52,940 bases of DNA from Bacteroidota bacterium. Lineage in GTDB: Bacteria; Bacteroidota; Ignavibacteria; Kryptoniales; JAKASW01. The notes below the pieces were generated by a model that saw only the letters and a list, made by a program, of their open reading frames with translations, was not told where the DNA came from and did not search any database. Every line of letters begins with the position of its first letter. Position 1 is the stretch's first letter. The stretch lies in the NCBI GenBank assembly GCA_021794075.1, contig JAJYRM010000015.1, positions 1 to 52,940 of the forward strand, given 5' to 3'. Below are positions 1 through 8,600 of this stretch, piece after piece. Both the position numbers and the translations under genes were made by a program.

Positions 1-1514
1 TCTGTGATCGCCGAATCGACCGGTGATATTGCCGTCGTGTTCGTCCATGTCTTGCCTGAATCGAGAGAGACCTGGATGGCTTCAACTCCCGAACCGGTCG
101 GGTTGTTCCATACAACGTAACTCTGGCCTGCCGGCACGACGTTGCCGGTTGCCGGGTACGTGATCGAGAAGTTGTGCTGCGCAACCTTGAAGACTCCCGA
201 TATTCCGACGCCGTCGGGAGATATTACTTCGATTACGCAGTTGGACTGGGCAGGTCCGCTCGGAAGGAGGTACGTCGCGCTGTCCACCGAAGCTGTGTCG
301 CCGGAAATTGCTTTCGGGCTGCCGAACGTTACACCTCCATCGCTCGAGAAGCTGATGGAATCCGGGGTCGCACCGAAAGATTGCCAGACCACGGTAATCT
401 GCGAGGTGGTCAGCGAATCGCCGGCCGCAGGTTTCGTTACTATCAGCGGCGTGTTGCCTGCCCATGTGCTGAAATAGGCCGACCTCGTGCTTCTGACGGC
501 GAAACTGTAATTGAAGGTCTCCGCCGAAGCGCCGCTGTTGCTGAAGGACAAAACCTGCTTGAGCAAGCCGGTTGCCTGAGTGTCCGCAACCGCCATCGGA
601 GACGACGATTTGAATCCGAAATACTCGTTGTACTGAGTATCGTACATCGCAGACAGATTGATGCTGTCGGGTCCGAAAGAGGCGGCACTGGCCGGGTAAG
701 TCAGCGCAACGTTCGTCGCTCCGGAACTGTTTGACAGGAGGACGTCGTCGTTTGTGCCGCTGGCAGAACCGCCGGGAGTCCATGCCGTGGCGACGCTAAC
801 CGTCTTGGAGGGGGCTAACGTCAACGCGATGTTAGCCGTGATGCCGTCGGTGCCGCTCGAAACTGTCAGCACTTTGGAGCCGGCGGCGCCATACAATGCC
901 CCGTTGATATACGTGAAGATATTTGTGTCAGCATTTGCCGACGTGTACCAGGATACTATCGTATCCGGCTGGGCACCGTCTCCACCTAGCCCGAGATTAT
1001 GTGCTGCGTTATAAGTCGTATCCAGCAGTTCCTGGTTTGATCCGCCCGCAAACTTGACGCTTGTAATTCCTCCGAGCGTATCCTGATTGAATGCGATAGA
1101 CGCGTTTGCATTAGACATGCTGTAATTTGGCGCGCCTACTTCGAAGTAAGACATCGGGTATGTCCACGAAGTCCACGCGCCGTTGACGCGGGCTCTCACC
1201 TTCCAGTAGTATTCCGTGTTCAACGCGAGAACTGTGTCGGTCAAAGCGTATGTCGTGTCCGATGCGGTGGTACCCGTCGAGATAAACGCCTTCGAGCCGG
1301 CTGGCGAAGATTGACTGTTTGCAAGAGTCGTATCCGCTGCATTTGAAGTAAAATACAGCTGGTAAACGGTTGCATTAGCCACCTGCGTCCACTTGAACGT
1401 TGGCTGCGTCGTGCTTATCGGGACGGATGTTGTTTTGGGCGGAGAGACCATCGTCTGGCCGAGCGCCAGCCCCGTCCATAACAGAATAAGGTAGAATCCA
1501 GCAAACTTTCTCAT
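1..1514 (-). CDS. Secreted beta-sandwich (FnIII/Ig-like) surface protein, N-terminal part
   Basis: The reverse strand is open from an ATG at 1514-1512 to the left edge, about 504 codons without a stop, so the gene continues outside the window. A strong AAGGAGGT ribosome site lies just upstream (about 1521-1528). The N-terminus is a classic signal peptide (MRKFAGFYLILLWTGLALG, then Q). Next come a fibronectin-III-like domain (roughly residues 25-125, containing the EYYWKVRARVNGAWTSW strand pattern), a long Ser/Thr/Ala/Gly-rich beta region, and from about residue 360 Ig-like units built on the pattern SFSSDGGVTFGSP and SLDSGKTWTNTT. This is typical of large secreted or cell-surface proteins. 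No catalytic motif is visible in the part present. Its exact role is unknown. The next gene cluster encodes glycan synthesis, so it could be a glycosylated surface protein, but that rests on proximity alone. Confidence 0.85.
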   Translation of the reverse strand, partial: MRKFAGFYLILLWTGLALGQTMVSPPKTTSVPISTTQPTFKWTQVANATVYQLYFTSNAADTTLANSQSSPAGSKAFISTGTTASDTTYALTDTVLALNTEYYWKVRARVNGAWTSWTYPMSYFEVGAPNYSMSNANASIAFNQDTLGGITSVKFAGGSNQELLDTTYNAAHNLGLGGDGAQPDTIVSWYTSANADTNIFTYINGALYGAAGSKVLTVSSGTDGITANIALTLAPSKTVSVATAWTPGGSASGTNDDVLLSNSSGATNVALTYPASAASFGPDSINLSAMYDTQYNEYFGFKSSSPMAVADTQATGLLKQVLSFSNSGASAETFNYSFAVRSTRSAYFSTWAGNTPLIVTKPAAGDSLTTSQITVVWQSFGATPDSISFSSDGGVTFGSPKAISGDTASVDSATYLLPSGPAQSNCVIEVISPDGVGISGVFKVAQHNFSITYPATGNVVPAGQSYVVWNNPTGSGVEAIQVSLDSGKTWTNTTAISPVDSAIT

Positions 1515-1903
1515 CACTTAACCTCCTTGTTTAGTTCAATGATAGTTGGGCGTTCCTTGCCCACTTGCTGATTCAGAGAGAATACAACCTCTGACATGCT
1601 TATCGGCGCTTTTAGGGGATTCTTTAGGGATTTTTTGAAGAATTCGTCACCCGGTCGGTCGTTTTCGTGAGCCGATTGGGTGAATAACATTAGCCAGCTG
1701 AATAATAGTGTGCCGTGTCTTTCCGACACCCCCAACAGGAGCGGAATTCTTACACCAATAGGGCGGCACAACTATTGCCGCATTTAGAACTGAAGATGGT
1801 ACGAATAATTCCGAAATAATTGAGGGACGAGACCCTTAACAGGTTCTTTTCATCGACCCGGAGCGACCGAGATTCTTTGTCAAGAACTATCTGAGGAAAG
1901 AAG
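1515..1903. other. Intergenic region between divergent transcription units
   Basis: This 389-bp stretch separates the leftward secreted-protein gene from the rightward glycan cluster, so it should carry promoters for both. I see no convincing -35/-10 pair. It contains the ribosome site of the leftward gene at its left end and a 6-bp inverted repeat (GCGGCA at 1763-1768, TGCCGC at 1776-1781) that could form a small hairpin. An 85-codon reverse reading frame across part of it looks spurious. Confidence 0.5.
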
Positions 1904-1969
1904 ATGAAAACCATTTCGAGGAGCGCTCACGTAGATGACTTCAAGACCGCACGTAAAGAAGTCGCGTGA
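1904..1969 (+). CDS. Possible 21-residue leader peptide coupled to the methyltransferase gene
   Basis: An ATG at 1904 follows a good ribosome site (GAGGAAAG, about 1894-1900) and opens 21 sense codons ending at a TGA (1967-1969). The stop overlaps the GTG start of the next gene in a GTGA arrangement, the usual sign of translational coupling. The peptide begins MKTISRSAHVDDFK and has no run of a single amino acid, so an amino-acid attenuation leader is not indicated. It could be a genuine short leader ORF or the remnant of a longer gene. Coding cannot be proved at this length. Confidence 0.4.
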   Translation: MKTISRSAHVDDFKTARKEVA

Positions 1970-3264
1970 CTATGGGCAAGAAATCAAAGCTGCATCAAGA
2001 CGAATCAACAGGGCGGAAAAAACCGGGGCAGATTGCTTCTGCCATAGATGAAGTGTTGAGAATGCTCAAAGAGGAGCCGGGGAACCCGGAAGTCTATTAT
2101 AAATATGCACAGCTCCTTCGTACCGCGGGAGAGAGTGAGGAGGTTGCCGCCCAGCTTAAGGAAGTCCTCACAATAGACCCTTACGATTACCGCGTCGAGA
2201 ACGACCTCGCTGTCCTCTATTACAATGAGGGTAAATTCGATCTGGCGCTGGAGCATTTGGAAAAGGCGGCTACCTTTGAAAACAACCTCGTCGTGCATCA
2301 GAACCTCGGACGTCTCCTTACCGAGCTTGGCAGGTATGATGAGGCGATGGCGGAATTTGAGAAAGCGGTCAGTCACGTGCCTGCGTCCCGTCCCGAAAAG
2401 TCGACTGGACCTGCGGGGCCATTCGATGATTGTAGCGAAGGCCCTTCACAAAAGCCCGCCTCGTATCGAAAATCCCAGGCGATCCTCGACCTGATAAGCC
2501 TGCGGCCCGGCCTCCGCGAAAACGAGATTTACGCCCGCCAAAGTTTCTGTACCGTATGCGGCGCGACCGGAAGACGCTTCCTCCCGCTCGGCAAGCATAA
2601 CATCGATAACCTTTATCATCACGGATTCAAGTACCTGGGTAGATGCGAAATGACGTCCATCGAGGAGTACGCTTGTCCGTCGTGCGGAGCGTCCGACAGG
2701 CAAAGGTTGTATGCGCTTTGGTTCGAACTCGAAGCATCGGCAGCGAGATTCCGTAATCACGGCAATCTTATTCACTTTGCCCCCGAGCGGCCGCTCGAGA
2801 GGAAATTGGCTTCAATGCACATCTTCGACGTGATGCTCACTGCCGACTTATCCATGAAGGACGTCGATTTCCATGCGGACATTACCAGGCTGCCTTTCCC
2901 GGCCGAGAGCTTCGACACCTTCATTTGCAGCCACGTGCTCGAACACGTAGAAGACGATGATATGGCAATCTCAGAATTGTATCGCGTCACAAAGAGAGGG
3001 GGCCGGGGTATACTGATGACCCCCATCGCGATCGGCCCGAAACATACTATCGAAGGCAAGCGCGGCCTTGATGCAGGCAAAAGATGGGGACTGTATGGCC
3101 AGGACGACCATGTCAGGCTATATTCCCACGACGACTTCGTTGCGAAGGCTCTCTATCATGGCTTCCATTTACTGGAACTGGGAATCGACTATTTCGGTGA
3201 ATCTCTCTTCGAGCGGCTTGGCCTGTTGGAGACGAGCGTGCTTTACATAGCGGAGAAATGGTGA
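1966..3264 (+). CDS. TPR domain plus zinc-ribbon SAM-dependent methyltransferase
   Basis: The 432-residue protein starts at a GTG overlapping the leader stop; an ATG two codons later (1972) is the alternative. Residues about 25-140 form three TPR-like helical pairs, including the phrase NDLAVLYYNEGKFDLALEHL. From about residue 190 it matches the family of glycan-cluster methyltransferases that carry a zinc ribbon (FCTVCGATGRRFLPLG and CPSCGASDRQRLYALW) before a class I methyltransferase core. That core shows LIHFAPERPLERKL, DFHADITRLPFPAESFDT and SHVLEHVEDDDMA, the last being the typical type-11 motif after strand 4. It probably methylates a sugar or a lipid- or protein-linked glycan in the cytoplasm; the acceptor is unknown. 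It is the first large gene of the glycan cluster and ends inside the spacer to the aminotransferase. Its TPR block resembles those in the giant protein downstream. Confidence 0.8.
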   Translation: MTMGKKSKLHQDESTGRKKPGQIASAIDEVLRMLKEEPGNPEVYYKYAQLLRTAGESEEVAAQLKEVLTIDPYDYRVENDLAVLYYNEGKFDLALEHLEKAATFENNLVVHQNLGRLLTELGRYDEAMAEFEKAVSHVPASRPEKSTGPAGPFDDCSEGPSQKPASYRKSQAILDLISLRPGLRENEIYARQSFCTVCGATGRRFLPLGKHNIDNLYHHGFKYLGRCEMTSIEEYACPSCGASDRQRLYALWFELEASAARFRNHGNLIHFAPERPLERKLASMHIFDVMLTADLSMKDVDFHADITRLPFPAESFDTFICSHVLEHVEDDDMAISELYRVTKRGGRGILMTPIAIGPKHTIEGKRGLDAGKRWGLYGQDDHVRLYSHDDFVAKALYHGFHLLELGIDYFGESLFERLGLLETSVLYIAEKW

Positions 3265-3284
3265 CGAGAAAAATGGAGCGTAAT

Positions 3285-4487
3285 ATGGCGATCAGAATCA
3301 CACGAGATGGTGATGACGGTATTGAAGAATTGACGGTGGGAAACGAGATAATCGGAAGGATCAGCGAAGAGCCGATCTACGTCACGAAGCCTAATCTCCC
3401 GCCTCTCGAAAAACTCTATCCCAGTCTCGTCGCGATCTGGAACAGGAAGATATTGACGAACGGCGGCCCGTTCCATCAGGAATTCGAAATGAAACTCGCT
3501 GAGTTCCTCCGTGTAAAACACGTCAACCTCTTCGCAAATGCCACACTGGCACTGATTGTCGGACTCGAGGCTCTCAGGATCAGCGGCGAGGTGATCACTA
3601 CACCGTATAGCTTCGTCGCTACCACTCATGCATTGCAGTGGAACGGGATTACCCCGGTGTTCTGCGACATTGATCCGCAGACCATGAACATAGATGCAGA
3701 TAAAATTGAAGCTTTGATAACTCCCCGAACTACCGCGATCATGCCCGTACACGTCTACGGCCACCCGTGCGAAACAAAAAAGATACAATCCATTGCGGAC
3801 CGTTACGGCCTGAAGGTTATCTATGATGCCGCGCATGCCTTCGGAGTGACCATGAACGACAGAAACCTTCTCCTGGAAGGCGACATGTCCATCCTGAGTT
3901 TTCACGGCACGAAGCTGTTTACGACCTTCGAGGGAGGCGCGATCGTCACGAAGGACTCGACACTCAAGAAGCGTATCGACTTCCTCAAGAACTTCGGCTT
4001 CGCCGATGAAGTTACTGTGGTCGGACCCGGCATCAACGGCAAGATGAACGAGCTGCAGGCAGCTGTCGGCCTCCTCGGGCTGGAGATCGTCGGCGATGAA
4101 ATAGTGAAGCGTCGGTCGATTGCTCAAACGTACCGGAGTTGTCTCGATTTAGTAAAGGGCATTGCCACCTTCGAACCTCCCGGCGATGTTTCGTACAACT
4201 ATTCGTATTTCCCGATCCTTGTCGATGAGGAGGAATTTGGGGTAAGCCGGGACGAAGTCTATGAGCGCCTCAAAGAGTGCAACGTCTTTGCCCGCAGGTA
4301 TTTCTATCCGCTGATAAGCAACATGCCTACTTACCGCGGCCTCCCCAGCGCTTCCAAAGAAAACCTGCCCATAGCAAATGAAATTGCATCGCGGGTGCTC
4401 TGTCTTCCGATTTACGGCGAGCTGGAATTGCGGGATGTCCGGTTAATTTGCGATTGCATCAGAAACATTGCAGCGGGACGGCCTTGA
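3285..4487 (+). CDS. DegT/DnrJ/EryC1/StrS-family sugar aminotransferase
   Basis: This is a PLP-dependent aminotransferase that would convert a nucleotide-linked keto-deoxyhexose into the amino sugar, using glutamate as the usual donor. Family signatures are NGGPFHQEFEMKLAEFL near the N-terminus, ANATLALIVGLEAL (cofactor phosphate contact), the GEVITTPYSFVATTHAL stretch, VIYDAAHAFGV (Asp against the pyridine nitrogen) and SFHGTKLFTTFEGGA, whose Lys near residue 210 is the expected Schiff-base lysine. The opening IYVTKPNLPPLEK is typical of the VioA/FdtB/QdtB-like branch acting on dTDP-4,6-dideoxyhexoses, but the substrate cannot be fixed from sequence. I chose ATG 3285 because GGAG sits 6 nt before it; ATG 3258 is in frame, but its GGAG is too close. 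It is followed by the WbqC and GNAT genes with 4-bp overlaps, suggesting amination then N-acylation. Confidence 0.9.
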   Translation: MAIRITRDGDDGIEELTVGNEIIGRISEEPIYVTKPNLPPLEKLYPSLVAIWNRKILTNGGPFHQEFEMKLAEFLRVKHVNLFANATLALIVGLEALRISGEVITTPYSFVATTHALQWNGITPVFCDIDPQTMNIDADKIEALITPRTTAIMPVHVYGHPCETKKIQSIADRYGLKVIYDAAHAFGVTMNDRNLLLEGDMSILSFHGTKLFTTFEGGAIVTKDSTLKKRIDFLKNFGFADEVTVVGPGINGKMNELQAAVGLLGLEIVGDEIVKRRSIAQTYRSCLDLVKGIATFEPPGDVSYNYSYFPILVDEEEFGVSRDEVYERLKECNVFARRYFYPLISNMPTYRGLPSASKENLPIANEIASRVLCLPIYGELELRDVRLICDCIRNIAAGRP

Positions 4488-5200
4488 AAATAGGTATAAT
4501 GCAGCCGTACTTTTTCCCCTACATCGGCTATTTCCAGCTTATCAACGCGGTGGATAAATGGATCGTGTTCGATGTCGTCCAGTACATCGAGCGGGGTTGG
4601 ATGAACAGGAACAGAATCCTGAGCCCTAATATCGAGAAGGAATGGACCTACATCGTAGTCCCCGCAAAGAACCATGGTCGTGATGAACTCATTTCTGAAG
4701 TGAGGATAGATGATGCCTCCGCCTGGCAGGAAACTATCCGCGGCCAGCTTTCTTATTACAAAAGGATAAGGGCTCCATACTTTGAACAAACCGTCGCACT
4801 TTTCGATGAGATCGCGACAACCCGGTTCGATACCATCAGCGACCTTAACGTCCAGACGCTGAAACGTACTTGCGAATACCTCGGGATCGGCTTGAATTTC
4901 GAGATCTGCTCGAATATGAGCATGGACTTTTCCAACGTGAAAGGTCCGGGTGATTGGGCCTTCGAAATCTCGACCCAGATGGGTGCCGATACGTACATAA
5001 ATCCCATCGGGGGTGTCGCGCTGTTCGACAACGAACGATTCCGGGATGCCGGCATCGAGCTGAAATTTCTGAAGTCCGGCAATATTGAGTACAAGCAGTC
5101 GAGGCGCGCCTTCGTCCCGTGGCTCTCGATCATCGATGTTATGATGTTCAACTCGCAGGGAACGATACACTCCATGTTGAAGGATTACGAGCTGGCATGA
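4484..5200 (+). CDS. WbqC-like family protein
   Basis: The product begins LKIGIMQPYFFPYIGYFQLI, the hallmark N-terminus of the WbqC family, followed by VDKWIVFDVVQYIERGWMNR. WbqC proteins are found in O-antigen and other glycan clusters, usually beside DegT aminotransferases, and their reaction is not firmly established. The start is taken as TTG at 4484 because the conserved reading begins exactly there and gives a TTGA 4-bp overlap with the aminotransferase stop; an upstream in-frame ATG at 4448 would add 12 non-conserved residues. Length is 238 residues, normal for the family. It ends by overlapping the GNAT start in an ATGA. Function in amino-sugar synthesis or transfer is inferred from context. 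Confidence 0.85.
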   Translation: MKIGIMQPYFFPYIGYFQLINAVDKWIVFDVVQYIERGWMNRNRILSPNIEKEWTYIVVPAKNHGRDELISEVRIDDASAWQETIRGQLSYYKRIRAPYFEQTVALFDEIATTRFDTISDLNVQTLKRTCEYLGIGLNFEICSNMSMDFSNVKGPGDWAFEISTQMGADTYINPIGGVALFDNERFRDAGIELKFLKSGNIEYKQSRRAFVPWLSIIDVMMFNSQGTIHSMLKDYELA

Positions 5201-5649
5201 ACGAGATAAAACTGCTTTTGAATAAAATTGAGTTGGAAGATCTGTACTCGATCCATCAGACCTGCGATCTCGATTTCGAACCCCCTCTTTCCAGCCGAAC
5301 CGACATAAGAGTCTATTGCAGGAAACTGTTGAAGTACGCCGATATCATCTCCGTAAATGTTAAAGGAAATCTCGCAGGGGTCCTCTGCATTTACGCGAAC
5401 GACTCACAAACCAGGGTGTCCTATATCTCTTCAGTCGCGGTGCTTAAAGGATACAGGCGATTGGGACTGGGCAACGCACTCGTCGAGAAAGCTATCTCGT
5501 TGTCCCAGAAGAAAGGGATGTCTTCCGTCAAATTGGAAGTGGGCAAGAACAATACGGCGGCACAACACCTGTACAGAAAATTCGGGTTCATAGTCGAGAA
5601 AGAAAATGATCTCACGCTCTTAATGGTAAGGGAATACAATGGCAGATGA
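5197..5649 (+). CDS. GNAT-family N-acetyltransferase
   Basis: A 150-residue GNAT-fold enzyme. The acetyl-CoA binding motif A is clear: VSYISSVAVLKGYRRLGLGN (the RxxGxG/A loop), followed by LVEKAISLSQKKGMSSVKLEV and the C-terminal NNTAAQHLYRKFGF motif B. The ATG at 5197 overlaps the WbqC stop (ATGA); a longer reading from 5119 lies wholly inside wbqC and is not favoured. Next to an aminotransferase and WbqC, the simplest role is acetylating the amino group of a nucleotide-activated amino-deoxyhexose, comparable to acetyltransferases in Qui4NAc or Fuc3NAc pathways, though those are often left-handed beta-helix enzymes. A protein or amino-acid acceptor cannot be excluded. Its 3' end overlaps the giant gene by 11 bp. 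Confidence 0.85.
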   Translation: MNEIKLLLNKIELEDLYSIHQTCDLDFEPPLSSRTDIRVYCRKLLKYADIISVNVKGNLAGVLCIYANDSQTRVSYISSVAVLKGYRRLGLGNALVEKAISLSQKKGMSSVKLEVGKNNTAAQHLYRKFGFIVEKENDLTLLMVREYNGR

Positions 5650-8600
5650 CGCAGTCGTCAGTATCCTTTGCGTGACATACAACCACGAAAAGTATATCTC
5701 GCAATCGATAGAAGGGTTTCTCTCTCAACAAACCGATTTCCCGTTCGAAGTCGTAATTGCGGATGACGCCTCGACCGACAACAACCGGAAAATCATCGAA
5801 GAGTATGCCGCGAAATACCCTGACATCATCAAGCCGATACTCCGGACAAAAAACATGGGTGCGGCTGATAATTGGATCGACGCTTTCCGGCACTGCAGGG
5901 GCAGGTATATCGCCCAATGCGAAGGCGACGATTACTGGACCGATCCGCACAAACTGCAAATGCAGGTCGGCTTCCTTGAATCGCACAGGGATTTCGCGAT
6001 CTGCTCACATGGTACTGAACGTATCAATGACCGCACCGGCAGGGACGGTGTGTGGTTCGAGCCGCCGGAAGACAAAGAGTACTATACTCTCGAGGACTTC
6101 ATTTCGTACGGGAGGACTTTCATAGCGACATCTTCGCTTGTCGCCAGAAACTACCCCGACGTGCTGCCGGAATGGTTCACCGAAACGCCGGCAGGTGATA
6201 TGGCATTTATCATGAGCACTTGCTTGAAGGAGAACGGCAAGATCAAGAGATTCAAGGAGTACATGTCGGTACACCGGTCGCATTCCGGCGGCGTCTACTC
6301 TGGTCTGAGTACCCTCGACCAGGAGATGTTCAGCATCGAGGCGAGAATATTCTTCAGGAGAAAACTCCCGGCCAGGTACGAGCCTGCGTTCAGAAAGGGA
6401 TTGAAGACAATCATCTCGGGAATGGTGTCCAGCATCGACAGCCTCTCGAGATCCAACTCGGACCTCACAAGGAGGAACCAAGAACTGACGGCTACGGTGA
6501 ACAACCTCAGTCGAGCCGCCGATAAGCCGCACGCGTCGCACAGCGCCGCAAACGGTATAAACTATAAATCCTACCAGGATCTGAGTCTGACGATCCGAAA
6601 CAACATGGTGAAAATACCGCGCGATGTAGATCTCGTCGTCGGCATACCCAGGTCCGGAATGTTCCCGGCCGTGATGATCGGAGAGCTGTTGAACAAACCG
6701 GTGGTGGCCCTCGATTCTTATATCGACGGGAGGCTCTACGAAATCGGTGAGTATCGCAGACCCGCTAACCTTGTCTCGGACATCTCTCAAGTGAAGAGAG
6801 TCTTGATTGTAGATGACAGCATCAATACGGGGAAGTCGATAGAGAAGGTCAAAGAAAGAGTAAGAAATAGCGGCAGGGCAGGTGTCGATACGATCTATTG
6901 CGCGGTTTACTTCCTCCGCGAAAGCGTCGGCGGCGTCGACATCGGTCTTGAGGAATGTGTTATGCCCCGCGTGTTCCAATGGAACATTCTTAACTCGTGG
7001 GTGATGCCGAATGCGTGTGTGGACATCGACGGAGTCGTATGTGTGGATCCGACTGAAGAGGAAAACGATGACGGCAAGAGGTATGAAGCGTTTCTTCGCG
7101 ATGCCGAACCTTTGTTCCTGACCGAGTTTAAAGTCGGTGCCTTCGTCACGAGCCGCCTCGAAAAGTACAGGAGCCTGACCGAAGAATGGCTCCGGAAACA
7201 TCATCTCGATTACGGCGAGCTGATCATGCTGAACCTCCCGTCGAAGGAGGAGAGGCTGCGTCAAAAAGCGCATGCTTCCTTCAAGGCGGAAGTCTTCAGG
7301 AACCGGAAGGAACGCTTCTTCATCGAAAGCAGCCTGTCCCAGGCAAAGCAAATAGCCGCACTGACTGGCAAGACGGTATTCTGCACCGAAAACATGGAGA
7401 TGATCGCTCCAGGGCCCGGTGCCCGCCCCGCAGAACCCGTTCTGAGTTACGAAGAACTTCTTGCCGATGCAGAGATCGCCATCCAGAGCCGCGATCTGGA
7501 TAAGGCTCACTTCAAACTTGAAACCATTCTGGCCCGTCGGCCGAACGACGTGGCAGCATTGAATGACCTCGCCGTGGTCAGGATTCTGACGGGCGATTCC
7601 GCCTCGGCCGCTCAACTTATAGCGAAGGTAATCGATATCGACCCTTCTAACGATGTCGCACGGCAGAATCTTACCATCCTGAAAGGGCTCCTCACGTCTA
7701 AGCTGAATGAGCTCAAGGAGAGCCGCGATCAGACTGGCGTCTCGCAGCAACTCCCGCAAACGTCCGATCCCGGTCGACCTGCGTCTGGGTACGGCCCGGT
7801 CAGGTTGAGCGAGAATTCTCCCATCGTCTCAATCATAATTCCCACCCGGAACAGGCCCGAAGGATTACGCAGGACCCTTGAAAGCATCAAAGAACAGACA
7901 TATGGTAAAATCGAAGTAATTGTCGTCAATGACGCGGGGAAAAATGTGGAGGGAGTGGTCTCGGAATTTTCTTCGGCGTTGAACGTGCGCTATTTCCAGC
8001 ATGATACCAACAGGAGATCGGGTGCCGCGAGGAACACCGGCGTGAAGGCCGCTTCAGGCAAATACGTTTGCTTCATCGATGACGACGATGTCTTCTACCC
8101 GGACCATGTCGAGACTCTGGTTGCGCGGCTGGAACATGGCGATTGCGCAGTTGCATATACGGACGCTCACAGGGCAAACGAAATCATGCAGAACGGGAAG
8201 TACGTGACCGTCGGAGTGGATGTCCCTTATTCACAGGATTTCTCCCGCGACAAAATGCTTGTTGCGAATTTCATCCCGATCCTCTGCGTGATGCTTAAAC
8301 GGTCCATCCTCGATGATGTCGGTCTCTTCGACGAGTCCCTTACTTCGCATATCGACTGGGACCTCTGGGTTCGGGTGGCCCTGAAGTTCGACTTCGTCCA
8401 CCTTAACAAGGTGACTTGCAGATTTACCTGGCGCCATGACGGAAGTACCATGACGAGCCGCGGCCAGGAAGACCTGAGGAGGACGGCCGCGATCGTTTAC
8501 CGGAAATACGCAGAATATTCGGCCGGGGTCCCGGGACTGGTCGAGCTTCAAAAGCGGCAACTGATGTCATGGATAGCCGACCTAAGGGATCAGGCCCGGA

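Noticed and set aside
1514-1771. 85-codon reverse-strand frame ending on the start codon of the secreted-protein gene
   Set aside because: Its sequence looks like translated non-coding DNA, its 3' end is the ribosome site of the next gene, and it has no clear ribosome site of its own.
5119-5196. Longer acetyltransferase starting at ATG 5119
   Set aside because: The extension lies wholly inside the WbqC gene in another frame and is not GNAT-like; the ATGA overlap at 5197 is the natural start.
6005-7759. 584-codon reverse-strand frame opposite the giant gene
   Set aside because: It lies antisense to clear GT2, PRTase and HAD domains. Its arginine- and valine-rich composition is that of a mirror frame of GC-biased codons.
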